Of a stretch of 64,000 nucleotides of DNA, positions 34,906 to 45,955 are shown piece by piece. A program made the position numbers and the translations under genes. The number at the start of each line of letters is the position of its first letter. Within the stretch, counting starts at the first letter, position 1. Source of the stretch: Manis javanica (taxonomy: Eukaryota > Chordata > Mammalia > Pholidota > Manidae); assembly GCF_040802235.1 (NCBI RefSeq), contig NC_133174.1:133663213-133727212 (forward strand), given 5' to 3'. The notes under the pieces are model-generated. The model was not told the origin of the DNA. It saw only the letters and a program-made list of their open reading frames with translations, and did no database searches.

Positions 34906-35459
34906 ATACCAAGGCTGCTTCTTTACTTGTTGATCCTACAGGATCTACGAGAGCACTTTATGGGCAAAATAAGGTCATAAGATCGTATGTTTGCATCTCT
35001 GGAAATTAAAGCACACTGTTCTAGGCCCTACAGAACAGAAATGAATAAGATATAGATCGTCAGCCCTCCTCCCAAGCACCAGTGAGAAAAACTAATGTGA
35101 TATGTGAAATTATAACAAGATGTAATCAAATGAACACGGCCATAGAAATATAAGGCCATACTAACTCTGTAATTACTGACTAGAAAGGAGAAGCTGAACT
35201 AATGCCATCATTCTTTGCTATTGTTGTTAAGTGTTTATCTTTTCCTATCTCTGAGGTTGGGGTTACCCAAAATCAAGGACTCCCCTTTGTTTGTTGGAAA
35301 CCTTTTGATATTTGAATGGTGGTGTATTTTCCAATGTGCCCAGAGCAGCAAAAGCCCAAAAGATAGCCCCATATATGAGAAATAGTATGAGAGAGATTTG
35401 TAATGTGAGTACACAAAGCAAAACACATGGAGAGGGAGCATGGGGGAGACTCCGGTTCA
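34906..35459. other. No gene seen
   Basis: Several overlapping ORFs of 64-97 codons on both strands, none with a motif. No family recognised. Confidence 0.5.
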
Positions 35460-35650
35460 GGACAAAGACTAGAGTCAGACTGCTTAAATTTAAATTCAGA
35501 TTCCTCCTCACTAAATAATTTGGAGCCTGTTAACAAACCCTTGTGTTTCAGTTTTGCCATCTATGAAGTGGGTATAATAGTAGCACTTACTAGAATTAAG
35601 TGAGTTAATTCACAGAAAGCAATCAGAATAATATTTAACTCATAAATATT
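35460..35650 (+). repeat. MIR SINE, sense
   Basis: 'AGAGTCAGACTGCTTAAATT' (35471-35490), then 'TCAGTTTTGCCATCTATGAA' (35549-35568), 'GTGGGTATAATAGTAGCACT' (35569-35588) and 'GAATTAAGTGAGTTAATTCA' (35593-35612) follow MIR from its tRNA-derived head region to near the tail. Confidence 0.87.
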
Positions 35651-35739
35651 ATTTATATATTTTATATATATAATAGCTCAGTAATCTCAGCCAATTTCTA
35701 AATTGATGAGAAAGACAGGAATTATCATATTTTAATTCA

Positions 35740-36195
35740 TAATGTTTCAAGTGTGACTATCCAGTCAAAAAAATTCATACTTGCATGAATACACAAGTAA
35801 ATAGATACAGTAATGTTGGACAGAGGGCTGTTTATCTCTGTTCATCCACGCAGTGAAATATTATACAGATATTAAAAATGACAAAATATATGCAAATGTA
35901 TATATTTTAAACAAAACTATATATTTACATGGAAAGAGAAAAGCAGCAGATTACAAACATTTATGCTGTGTGATGTCATTTTAATATGTAGGTGAGTGTA
36001 TACATGCAGAAAGGACCTTACTAATCACAGGGGACAATAAAACTTCTGGAGGTGTATACATAACAAAATTTCATGGTACTTTAGGTGGCACGATCAACAG
36101 TGATTTTTTTCCTTCTTTTTGATTACCTGTATCTTATCAATTTTCTGTAATAGACAAGCAAAACATCTGTGATACTTAAAAAAAATCTTCTGAAT
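35740..36195 (+). mobile_element. Old L1 (L1M/L1ME-like) 3' end, sense
   Basis: The order 'AGTGAAATATTATACAGATA' (35852-35871), 'TTACATGGAAAGAGAAAAGC' (35925-35944), 'CTGTGTGATGTCATTTTAAT' (35966-35985) and a terminal 'TGTAATAGACAAGCAAAAC' followed by an A-run near 36177-36185 fits an old L1 3' UTR. Strongly eroded. Confidence 0.6.
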
Positions 36196-36489
36196 TTTAC
36201 TAAGAAAAAAAGATGTTTTTGAGTTTTCCACTTAGATGACTATTGGGAAGACAATGACACCATTTTTTTGTAGGGAGCAGGTCCAATATATGAATCAGAC
36301 TCCAATGAGAAGCTAAGCCTGTTTGCCACACCATTTTAGCTCAATGTGTATCTCTTTCAATACAGATTGCAACAAAATGTTCTTGTTTAATCTAGCTAGA
36401 AGGCAAAATTAATAGTTTGACTAAAGGGTTCAGTATTTCTAAGACTTTTACATGCCTTTGAAGAAAAGTTTTTTGATTCCTCTTACCCA

Positions 36490-36785
36490 CCCTAGAATCC
36501 GAGGATGTGCTGCTGTTCTCCCAGCACGCAGGTCATCCTGGAGACGGACTCCTCCCTGGGAATCCCCCAAGGCCCAGTCAGGCAGAGTGGGGTTTCCCAA
36601 AGGGCCTCACCAAGTATAGGTGAGGATGCTAGGAACAGGAGCGTGCAGGAGTCAGCACGCCTGACTAACTTGAGCAAGTTTTGCTCCCTCTCACAGCTGG
36701 CTTGTTTCAGAGCCCTCTCTCCATCATGACCAGTCTGCCTATCTCCCACCACCAGGTGGCTGCCTCCTAGACACCCAGAGCCTCT
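36490..36785. other. GC-rich unique segment
   Basis: Locally GC-rich, with overlapping ORFs on both strands (74 and 86 codons) that lack motifs. It carries a CTCF-like motif at 36749-36762. No repeat family recognised. Confidence 0.45.
36749..36762 (+). promoter_or_regulatory. Candidate CTCF binding motif
   Basis: CCACCAGGTGGCTG matches the CTCF core CCASYAGRKGGCRS at 13 of 14 positions (T for R at position 13). A single motif is weak evidence of occupancy. Confidence 0.35.
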
Positions 36786-36789
36786 TGTG

Positions 36790-37015
36790 GGCTAACCTCT
36801 GCTCTGCACTATGGAGGACACTAGCCACACGTGGTCATTTAACCTTTAAGTTTACAATAATTCAATTCAAGTGGGATTTGAAAGTCCATTCCTCCATCTC
36901 ACTAGGCTTATTTCAAGAGCCCAATGGTCAAATGTGGCTAGTGTCATTGGACAGCACAGCACCTGTCATCCTAGAAAACTCTGTTGGGCGGTGCTGCTCT
37001 AGTCTTGACCAAGAA
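36790..37015. mobile_element. hAT-Charlie MITE (MER3-like)
   Basis: Contains 'CACTAGCCACACGTGGTCAT' (36819-36838), 'CCAATGGTCAAATGTGGCTA' (36921-36940), 'GTGTCATTGGACAGCACAGC' (36941-36960) and 'TCTGTTGGGCGGTGCTGCTC' (36981-37000), the 'tagccacatgtggctattt ... ggacagcgc' pattern of this group. Orientation is not assigned. Confidence 0.78.
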
Positions 37016-37834
37016 TTGGTCCCCACCGTCAAGCGTCCATAAGACCCTCCTACAGTTCTGCTTTGTGTTATGAAGATTGTATTTTTCCACCCAGTGATTT
37101 GATCTGTGCCAGGAATCACATCAAGTAAGACACTGCTCCCTGTGTCCATCCTCTAGTGTCACCTTGGTACTGATTCATTTTCTATCCCTTCACCACAGAG
37201 CAACTGTAACTGTCACCCAACCGAGGTCATCCACTTCAGTAATAAGGCTGTTATCTCACAGCAGATTCCATGTGGACTGAAGCCCTCCCTGAATCCGTCT
37301 CTTTGGAGGAGAATTCCACAAATGGGAGGCTTGTCTTATCCAGCAGCACCGAAGGAAATTAGCTAGGTGTCCATTTATAATTAAGCCATGCCAATATTTT
37401 GCTTTGTTTTTCTATAGGAATCTTGCTGCACACCCATGATCCTGCTATGACTGTGCAGTCATTACAGACTAGATTCTATTAAGTTCCTCTGATCCTTGGT
37501 TGGATTTTGCATAACACAGAGATTTCACACTAAGCCAATCACCTGGTGGAACTCTTCTGCAGCTTGGGAAGCTGTAGCTACTGAAAGGAACTTCTTCCTG
37601 GCCTTTTGGCTTACAGTTCTCACCAAATTCATAAGCATGAATTATCCCACAGAGTGTCACTTTGCGGAGAGTATTTTGTTTCAAGTACAGAGAAGTTTCT
37701 TAAATGATTCAGCCTTTCTAGAGGTTTTTTTTCACCTCCCACATGCCTGGGGTGCTCATTAAAAACAAAATGATCTAGACTAATTCCTTACTCTCTTAAA
37801 GTGGCCCCACTGAATCACAGATTCAAAGGCTTTA
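37016..37834. other. No gene seen
   Basis: Short ORFs only. No family recognised. Confidence 0.5.
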
Positions 37835-38040
37835 GTGCCATAGCTTCAAACTTTTGAGCACAACCCGCTAGTGACCCAGTGTGTACACGCACATACACGA
37901 CACAGAAGTGCCAAACCGATACCCTCCCTTTGTGTGATGAACCCAAGAATCTTCTTCTTATTTTGTTCCATCGACTTTTGAGTTTTAATTTCTTATTTCA
38001 TCACGGAATGATGGATTACAAACTGGCCTAGTATACTGGT
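37835..38040. mobile_element. Possible hAT-Charlie element
   Basis: 'TTCAAACTTTTGAGCACAAC' (37846-37865), 'AGTGACCCAGTGTGTACACG' (37870-37889) and a 'GGATTACAAACTGG' end (38012-38025) resemble Charlie-type MITEs with 'CACGACCCA' repeats. The interior is eroded. Confidence 0.45.
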
Positions 38041-38229
38041 TTGGCCTGTTATGTTTGTTAGGCAAGAGAAACCTAAATTAAAGTAATGTAGGTTAAGGTG
38101 GAATGTTTTGGAAAGCTGTGAAGTGTTCATAAAAATGAATGAAGAAATGAACAACTAAGCTTCCAGAAAGCAATAACCAAAACCCTCTGGGACTAGAAGC
38201 AGGGGCTTGACCTCTGTCAGAACTTGCCA

Positions 38230-38322
38230 CTCTTTCTTCTTTTTTTCTCTCTTTGCCTCTATCCCCTCCATCTCTCTCCTGTCTCCCATTCTATTTTTAT
38301 CCATCTTTTTCCTCTGCTTCTG
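38230..38322 (+). repeat. Pyrimidine-rich low-complexity tract
   Basis: About 90 nt of nearly pure C/T interrupted by only a few purines. It may be the remnant of a (CTTT/TCTCC)n repeat. Confidence 0.75.
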
Positions 38323-39365
38323 AGTGTTGGTACCCTTGCCTGTGAAGCTAGGTATATGACTACTAGAGGAATTTGAGAAATCTCAGGGAGAAAATCTTTG
38401 AACTACCCTGGACACCTGCCCTCTCCCTAAAGTGACAAGTGATCCCTGTGGCTGGCTTAGTCATGTAAGCAAATGGAAGCACTCATTTGACCCATGGACA
38501 GTACAAGAAGAAGCCATTTCTACAAAGAAAAGGCGCTAGCACAGATGTCATAAGAGAATCATTGGAAGCCAGATAGGCATGTCAATTTATGAAAACTATC
38601 TTACCCATGGGCTGCCTAGCATACATACACCTTCTTCCTGTAATATGCTTGTAAAAATACACCTTTTCACATTATCATTAGTACCAAGAATAATGCAATT
38701 TTCCCACATGTAGCCATAAACATTCCCAGGCTTCCTCCATGAGAGACAACCCCAAGTTGGTCATACATCGTCTACAAGTCCAGATCTCTAAATGACCTCT
38801 ATCCCCTTTGACAGAGTTCAAATATGGTTCTTTATGGTCCTACGCCCTGTGATGAATGATGGTTAAACACCCTATGAGAAAATGATGAATGTAACCACCC
38901 GCAAGGTAACCAGTATGTAACAGTGGAAGAATAAGCTAGCAATAAAAACTCCCATCCCGATAAAGATAAAAAAAGAAAGCATACACGGGTGCATATAGTT
39001 CACCCTCATGGACAGTGAGAGCAAAATGAGTTGAAGGCAGTCCTTCATTGACTAATTTTTGACTGCAGAAGGAATGATTTGATCTGCCAGTTTCATCATT
39101 CTAGGTTCTGCTCCCATTTTCCAAGTCCTGCAAGGCTGTTCCTGATGAGATGATCAGGCTTAATTCTAGGCTACATGCTTTGTTAAGGTTTGGTCAGTTT
39201 CTCCCTCCCTTGATCACAAACTGCGACTAGGGAAGTATGCGATGTAAGAAAACAGTCGATTCCATTGCAGCTATGAGTTCCGGGCTGAGGAAGGAGGATA
39301 ACACAGGCACGGTCACTGAGGGCATTGCGGTGAGCCAGGCAGTGACCCCCATCTTATACCCACTA
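38323..39365. other. No gene seen
   Basis: No family or ORF of note. Confidence 0.5.
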
Positions 39366-39369
39366 CTGT

Positions 39370-39440
39370 TATGAATGAATTGAAGTGAAAAAACATTTAT
39401 TGAATGCCTGTTGTGTCTGATTCCAACTCTGAAGAGGATT
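39370..39440 (-). repeat. L2/MIR tail fragment, antisense
   Basis: 'AACATTTATTGAATGCCTGT' (39392-39411) is the antisense L2/MIR tail. The following bases are too diverged to extend it. Confidence 0.55.
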
Positions 39441-39954
39441 ATGGCATTTGGTGACCTTATCAAGAAATGTAGCTACTGAGGGAAGCCAGAAAACACTGGA
39501 CAGACCACAGGGCCATTTCAACACCGCCGTGTGAGTGAGTCCCAAGGCTGGAGAAGCAATTGCAGACCCAAGGGGGTGAATGAAGGATCCAAACTGAGAA
39601 GTAATCCAAGAAATAAACCAGGAAAAAGGATGGACATGTTAGGACAAATCAAGGAAAAATGGTGAAGGACTTTAGCCATGAACAGGGCTAGGGACTTGGC
39701 ACTGACTCTTGCTGCGCACCAGATGTAAGAGGCTAAATCAAATAGCATCGTAGTCATGGGTGCACAATGTGCCAACATAAAATCCAGTTTTATAATCTAC
39801 ACTGGTGCCAAGATTCTGTATAAGATACAGCAGTGTCCTCCCTTTTAGGAATTTTGCCTCCCTCATGCCCTGTGAAATGAGCAAGAACACGGTGCTATAG
39901 GGCACAAAGTAGTATGGTGTAGGGAAAAGAATCGGAATCTAGAAATCAGGAAAA

Positions 39955-40095
39955 TGGATTTATTTGTTAATTTCTTAATTTAAAAGATATTTATTGAGTG
40001 CTTATTATATTCCAGGCACTGTCCTAGGGTCTGAAGATTCAGCTATGAACAAGACAAGGCTCCTGCCCTCCTGGCTTAGATTCTAGGTGAGCAAG
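39955..40095 (-). repeat. L2 LINE 3' end, antisense
   Basis: 'ATATTTATTGAGTGCTTATT' (39987-40006), 'CCAGGCACTGTCCTAGGGTC' (40012-40031), 'TCAGCTATGAACAAGACAAG' (40039-40058) and 'CTCCTGCCCTCCTGGCTTAG' (40060-40079) match antisense L2. Confidence 0.88.
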
Positions 40096-40394
40096 TGAGG
40101 GACTGGTGATACATGCAGTTACCTCCCCAGGATCTCAGCTGAAGAAGGATTCTCTTCAGTCAGTCCCCCAGCTCCTCTCAAGTTCCTCGCATCCTAACGG
40201 GGTACCCCTTGTTAACAGACAACTCAAGCTGGTACGCTAAGTGGCCCCATGGACGTATGCCTAGAATACTGGGGGAGGTGAAGGAGCAGGGACTAGTTGC
40301 CTTATCCTCAGCACTGGAGTCTGTATTGGGAGGTAAGCAGTTGGGTGTAGTTTGGGACTCAATTCCAAATTCCTGGAGGAAAGGGACTTTGGAC

Positions 40395-40485
40395 TTTGGT
40401 TCATACATGTATGTAATCATACAGGGCTTTGAGGATTGCCCAGCACTTAGCAAACAATAAAAATTTATTGAATGAGTGACTTAAT
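40395..40485 (+). repeat. L2 LINE 3' tail, sense
   Basis: 'GCCCAGCACTTAGCAAACAA' (40438-40457) runs into 'TAAAAATTTATTGAATGAGT' (40459-40478), the sense L2/MIR tail. Confidence 0.75.
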
Positions 40486-40723
40486 CTGTGGAGATGAGCT
40501 AACTGTGGCATTTGCTTGCACAGTATAAAAAGACAGCCCACTAGTGAAAAAGGGAAAAATTTAGTCAAACAGGCATTTGATGGCATAGGAGTTAAAGATT
40601 TTATAGACACGGTCTTATAAACAAATTATGTTTTTAATCTATTTTCCACAAATTTGTTCAGTCTTTGATGTACCAAAAATACCAATGGTTTTAGCAATCA
40701 TGTCAAGTTGGCTTCATAACCCC

Positions 40724-40787
<64 letters not shown>

Positions 40788-40918
40788 GGATGGATGGTAG
40801 ATAAGTGATAGATAGATGATAGATGATAGGTAGACAAATAGATAGATGATAGATAAATAGATATAGATAGATAGATATAGATAGATATAGATGATAGCTA
40901 GCTAGATAGATGATAGAT

Positions 40919-40983
<65 letters not shown>

Positions 40984-40984
40984 G
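40724..40984. repeat. (GATA)n microsatellite, 260 bp, compound
   Basis: Long pure GATA runs at both ends (40724-40790 and 40921-40984) flank an impure centre with GATG, GATGATA and TAGATATA variants. Length and purity imply a mutable locus and possible assembly error. Confidence 0.97.
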
Positions 40985-41389
40985 TTTAGAGGCTTTTATG
41001 AAACAGGCCAAGACATCAGAGAACCTGTCTCTCAGAAGTGACAGTTCCAAATATTTGCTGGGTTCTTTTCAGTCACTGCAGACATATCATCTAGTTAATC
41101 TTCAATATTTCTTACCTACTACTGAAATGGATTGTGATAGTACTTTTAGCATTGTTACAGCAGGTGTGTTAGCTACGTGCTCTTCCCCAGGGACAAACCA
41201 GAGTAGCCATTTGATAGCTATAGAGTCTCTCTCCAGTCCTTGTCTAATTATTTGGGTACTATGGAGAAACAAAAGTGAACACTTCTTTGGACCTTGTTTG
41301 TATGCCATTTTTTTATCTTAGTACCGTGTTTATTGTAGTATATGTTAATGGAAGGGATCAGTCAGGTTTTAACCATAGGCTGTCTTAGG

Positions 41390-41860
41390 TCTGTCAGCCT
41401 CTGCCCAGGCTGGGCCCCAGCCATTTGCCCACTTTGTAAAATGAGGAGAAGGAGCGGAGCCTGACAATGTGTTGGAATGACCCACCTGCAGAATCGGTAC
41501 TCCACAGGCTGCTGTGCGACACACCGAACCAGGGAACCCGAGGATCCCTGACTAGCCGCATGCATATACCTTGGAAAGTGGGGGTTCTCATGACTGGCCC
41601 CTTTTGCCAGGGACTCCTGGGGAGAGAAGTCCCTTGTCTGTGGCATGATCTCGGATACCCCAGGCTCCCGGGCCCAGTTTCCCGCCTCACCCCTGCTGTG
41701 AGCTCTGCTGTGAGCGGCTGCAGGCTTTTCTGCCCTCCCTCCCTGACCGTCAGCCTTCCTGCAGGAGCTGTCCTGCCGTCGCAGGCTTTGTTCTCAGTCT
41801 TGAAACTTTCTCCCCAGTGTGGTTCTGTAGGGTTTCGACTCCCCTGAATTCTGACCTCTA
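41390..41860. other. GC-rich segment, no gene recognised
   Basis: GC-richer than its flanks, with overlapping ORFs on both strands (126 codons plus; 94 and 98 codons minus). The plus-strand 41467-41847 ORF shows no known domain. Just beyond its edge, 'TTGAGAACTACTGG' (41903-41916) resembles the end of a MER5-group MITE. Possible unidentified old repeat. Confidence 0.4.
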
Positions 41861-42164
41861 CTTACGATCCTGCTGACGTTTAATATTCTCAGAGGTCATT
41901 TTGTTGAGAACTACTGGCCTCCAGCTCCTCGGGGAAGGGAAGACTGCCAATTTGAATCCACTGTGGGCCATCTTTGCTTCCTCTTCTCCCCTTGGGTGTG
42001 TCCCCCACATCTCTCCTCTCCTCTACCTGTGGCCCCAAGCATTTTATATGGCCAGTACTGAGTCGAGGCTTGTAAAAACTTCTTTTTAGGAATCATATCT
42101 GACTTGTTCACCATATCATTGTCTTTTTCTTTCAACTGATGTTGGGGGAGTATGATTGGCTCCA

Positions 42165-42305
42165 CTGTCACCATTTTTTAAGTTATGAAACCGAGACTCA
42201 CAGAAGTTTAAAAAAATGGTATTATCTAATAATGCACAATGAGCTAGTGACACAGTCAGACTTTCTTTCTCCTGCGTTTTCTTCCTTTAACCCCACTGTA
42301 TCAGA
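42165..42305 (-). repeat. MIR SINE fragment, antisense
   Basis: 'GTTATGAAACCGAGACTCAC' (42182-42201) and 'GAGCTAGTGACACAGTCAGA' (42241-42260) mirror the MIR antisense motifs 'gaaactgaggctcaga' and 'agctagtaagtggcagag'. Confidence 0.6.
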
Positions 42306-42834
42306 TGCTGATGTTTCTGTTTTGGGTTAAAAAGATCCATAAAAGTCAAATGTGCATTAAGCTTTCTTGTGACTGTTAAAGCCACTTACAATAATCCTTA
42401 TTCATTTTAAAGATTATATTTTTAAGCAAATGTTTATTTAAAATTTATTTCCAGTTATGGGATAGGATGGCTATTACTACTGTGTTTCCAGGCATTTTTT
42501 TCCATCCGTGTGGTAAGGCTAGAGCCCAGTGCCTTTATGAAAATTCTGACCATGGCCTGTCTGTTCCATCTCCTGGGAAGAATGAGAGAAAGCTCTTTAC
42601 TATTATATAAAATAACTGAATAGACCCTTCTAGAAATGAAGAGAGACAACAAGGTCAGAGTAGGAGTATGGGACAGAGGATTCTGATTTCCTAATGGATC
42701 AGATGAATCCTAATAATGCAATCAGATTTCTGCAGTATATAAAGTCTATGAATTTGATATAAAACATAGTTCTTAACTTTCAGGAATGTATACTGGTGCA
42801 GGAAAGTAAACATGCTGAACTTCAATATTCACCA

Positions 42835-43137
42835 CCTCAATAAACATTTATTGAATGCCTATTATATGGAAGGCATTGTACTAGATGGAGTTGGTAGACA
42901 GAGGATATAGCAGTGAATGAAGCAGACAAAATCCCTGCTTTCATGGAGCTTATATTGTAGTTGAGACAGTCGGGCAATAAGTAAAACCCAAATTATATGT
43001 CAACAGTTAATAACGAATGGAAAATAAGGAGAAATAAACAGGGACAGGGAGGCATGGCATTTCATTTAGGGCACTCAGAGAAGACATCTGGTGAGGAACT
43101 TGAATGAAGCAAGGAAATAAAACATGAAGATTTGAAG
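42835..43137 (-). mobile_element. L2 LINE, antisense, 3' portion
   Basis: 'AAACATTTATTGAATGCCTA' (42842-42861), 'GAGGATATAGCAGTGAATGA' (42901-42920), 'GCTTTCATGGAGCTTATATT' (42937-42956) and 'GAAGACATCTGGTGAGGAAC' (43080-43099). It resumes beyond the LTR at 43431, so the LTR inserted into this L2. Confidence 0.88.
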
Positions 43138-43430
43138 GTGTGGTTTGCAGAATAGTGACCCCTAAAGGTATCCACATCCGAATCCTGAGAATAGATGAAT
43201 ATGGTACCTCACATGGCAAAAAGGACTTTGCAGATGTGATTAAGTTAAGGATCTTGAGATAAGGAGATTATTTGGGTTATCAGGGTAGATAACAAGGGAA
43301 ACCCTTGGAAGATTTGGGCTGGAATGATCACAGTAGGTTGACTGGGGAAGGTAGCATTTTTGCTGAGTGCAGGAGAAACAGGAGTCTTCAACAGATACAG
43401 CATCAGATACAAGAGGACAGCATGCGCAGA
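43138..43430 (+). mobile_element. MLT1D-like (ERVL-MaLR) LTR fragment
   Basis: 'TGTGGTTTGCAGAATAGTGA' (43139-43158), 'GTATCCACATCCGAATCCTG' (43168-43187), 'GACTTTGCAGATGTGATTAA' (43225-43244) and 'GTTAAGGATCTTGAGATAAG' (43245-43264) match the 5' half of an MLT1 LTR. The 3' half is missing or too decayed. It is nested in an L2 copy. Confidence 0.85.
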
Positions 43431-43765
43431 AGAATGGTCGTAGGCAGTTCACGGGAAGTTGTGAGATAGAATTAGACTAGTTTACATGCAGAAGTACTGT
43501 AGGGCCAGGGTGGGGGGCGCCTGCAATGCCAAGGAAAAAAACCTGGGTTGTTACTAAATGAGGGGCTGGTGACTGTAAGTGAAGGGAGTAAAGTGAAATA
43601 TGATCAAATAGGTTTTAAAGCAGATTTAGCTGGTGTATTATGAGGTCAATATATATGAGGCTAGACTCAGGGACATGGTTCAGGAAGTTGTGGCCACAGT
43701 GCATATGAAATTGAGTGCAGTGCTAAGATAATTTTCCTGATAATTTGAGGGAAAGCACAGTGCTG
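43431..43765 (-). mobile_element. L2 LINE, antisense, 5' portion
   Basis: Continues the L2 antisense body after the LTR: 'GACTGTAAGTGAAGGGAGTA' (43571-43590), 'GATCAAATAGGTTTTAAAGC' (43602-43621) and 'AGATTTAGCTGGTGTATTAT' (43623-43642) correspond to the L2 ORF region in antisense, eroded. Confidence 0.65.
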
Positions 43766-44164
43766 CTAATTCTGAAAAATAGATAGAATGCCTACACTGA
43801 TGGCCTTCTTCCATTTCACCTGTGTAGATTAAGGCAGTTGTAACAGCAGGTATTTTTTCCCTTAAAATGAGATTTAGAAACTTCAGTTTCTAATCAGAAG
43901 CCTTCATATTATCACTGATCATAAATTTAAATGAAAACTTATCTCCACTGTTGCTTAATATAGTCCCATTTGGGAGATAGTAGAAAGAAAAATTGCTAAT
44001 GTTCTTCCTGAAAATACTTATTTCTGTTTTGTTCTGCTATGTAAAATGACTTTTCTAAGAGTATCTCACATTTATAGGAAAATATAAAAATTGAAGGCTG
44101 TGAAAATATGAATACTTATTCCACTTGGATTATAAAGTAAATATTTTAATTAAGTCAGATTCAA
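43766..44164. other. No gene seen
   Basis: AT-rich, no family recognised. Confidence 0.5.
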
Positions 44165-45030
44165 TTAAAAGATACCTTATACTGGACGTCCATGGGCAAA
44201 AAAAAACCCACAAACATTTACCTAAACCTCACACACACATACAAAAATTAAGTCAAAATGGCTCCTGGTATTGAATGTAAAATGTAAAACTATAAAAAAT
44301 TTTAGTTGACAATATAGGAGAAACTCTTCAGAACTTACGGCTATGCAAAAAGTTCTTACACTTGAAACCAGGAACATGATCCATAAAAAGAAAGACTGAT
44401 AAATTGGACCTCATCAGAATTTAAAACTTTTGCTCTGTGAAGTATGTTAAGACGATGAAAAGACAAGCTAGCAAGTGGGAAAAAATTATTTGGAAGCCAT
44501 ATATCTGACAAGAGACTAGTGTCTAAAATATGTAAGATTTCTCAAAACTCAACAGAAGAAAAACAAGCAATCCAATTTAAAAATGGGCAAAAAAATCCCA
44601 ACAACCTTGAAGGACGATTTCACCAATAGGATATACAGATAGTATACAAGGATATGAAAAGATGTTTAATATCATTAGCCATTTAGGGAAATGCAAATTA
44701 AAACCACAATGAAATATCACTACACACCTATCAGAATGGCTAAAATTTTTGAAGTGGTAACACCAAATGTTGGTGAGGCTGTGGAGAAACTGGTGGGAGT
44801 CTGGAAAGCAGGTTGTCAGTTTCCTTAAAAGCTAAACGTGCTACTACCATATGACCCAGCAATTGCAGTCCGGGCAATTATATTATCCATGAAAAATGAA
44901 AACTTATGTTTGCATAAAAACATATACACAAATGTTTATCACACCTTTATTTTTAATATGCAGGAACTGGAAATAACCCAGGTATCCCTTCACAGGTTAA
45001 TGAATAAACAAACTGTGACACATGCTTAAA
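44165..45030 (+). mobile_element. L1 ORF2 C-terminal part, sense
   Basis: 'GACTGATAAATTGGACCTCA' (44394-44413), 'TTTTGCTCTGTGAAGTATGT' (44428-44447), 'AAACAAGCAATCCAATTTAA' (44561-44580), 'TAGCCATTTAGGGAAATGCA' (44677-44696), 'ACCTATCAGAATGGCTAAAA' (44727-44746) and 'TATGACCCAGCAATTGCAGT' (44850-44869) are all L1 sense landmarks in order. Stops break it. An L2 copy begins about 10 bp downstream. Confidence 0.93.
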
Positions 45031-45039
45031 TATCCTATA

Positions 45040-45955
45040 TCTTGAGAAAAGGATAACCAAACCTCCCTTGACCTTTGCCCGTCTTCTAGCTACCATCCCA
45101 TCCCTCTACCGCTCTGCACAGAATAACTTGTCTAAAATGCTACCTGCACTCTGTCACCACTTCATCACCTGCTCTTCTCTCTTCAACCTTTCCAGTCCTG
45201 CCACCATTCCCCTGACACTGCACTAGTCACAGTCACCCATGGCCTCCAGTCTCAGATGACAACAATCACTCTTCTGAGTTCATGTTTCTAGACCTCTCAG
45301 CAGCATTCTTCACAGCTAATCATCCCCCTATGTATATATTTTTAATCTTGGCTTGAATACAACACTTTTTCTTTTCCTAGCTCCCAGGCTATTCATGCTC
45401 CGTTTGCCTTTCTGTCTCCTCCTCCTCAGCTCTCTACCTCTTAATGTCAAAGTACCCCATGGCTTTGTACTAGATCCCTTTTCTTCCACCATTAACTTAT
45501 TCAGTCACTAACTACATTCCAGCCACACTGATCTGTGTTTAATCCTTGAACATGTCAATTCTACTCTCCCCCTAGGGAGTTGGTGCTAGTCCCTAGAACG
45601 TCAGTCCCCTGGACCTCCATGTGACTTGCTCCCTCAGTGTATCCAATCTCTCCTTACATATCTCTCCACCCTGGAGCTTCTGTCATTCATATTTAATTTA
45701 CACACCCTCACTGAGGGTATCCTTAACCACCTAGGCATCTTCTATCACACTTCCCCTAATTTCTTCCTAGTACTTTCAACTAACTAAACTCATCTTGTTT
45801 ATTTATTCATTTGTTTTCTTTTATCTACATGCCCACCCCACTAGAATGTAAACTCAATGAAAGCAGAGTGGCTTGTGTCAATGTCCTCAGAACCTAAGAG
45901 GCCCTGACTCATAGGAGAGACAGTAAATATCTGAAGAATAAATGAAAGAATATAT
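45040..45955 (+). mobile_element. L2 LINE, sense, RT region to 3' end
   Basis: About 0.9 kb of sense L2. The 5' half encodes a decayed RT region ('CACTGCACTAGTCACAGTCA' 45217-45236; 'GACCTCTCAGCAGCATTCTT' 45292-45311, the 'DLSAAFD' region). The 3' end shows 'CCCCACTAGAATGTAAACTC' (45836-45855), then 'AGAATAAATGAAAG' (45936-45949). One of the longest L2 copies here. Confidence 0.85.

Noticed and set aside
38230-38322. Pyrimidine tract considered as an H-DNA or promoter element
   Set aside because: It is impure, has no mirror symmetry I can see, and no gene lies nearby.
40724-40984. Repeat array considered as CRISPR
   Set aside because: It is a mononomer-scale GATA microsatellite in mammalian DNA, without spacers.
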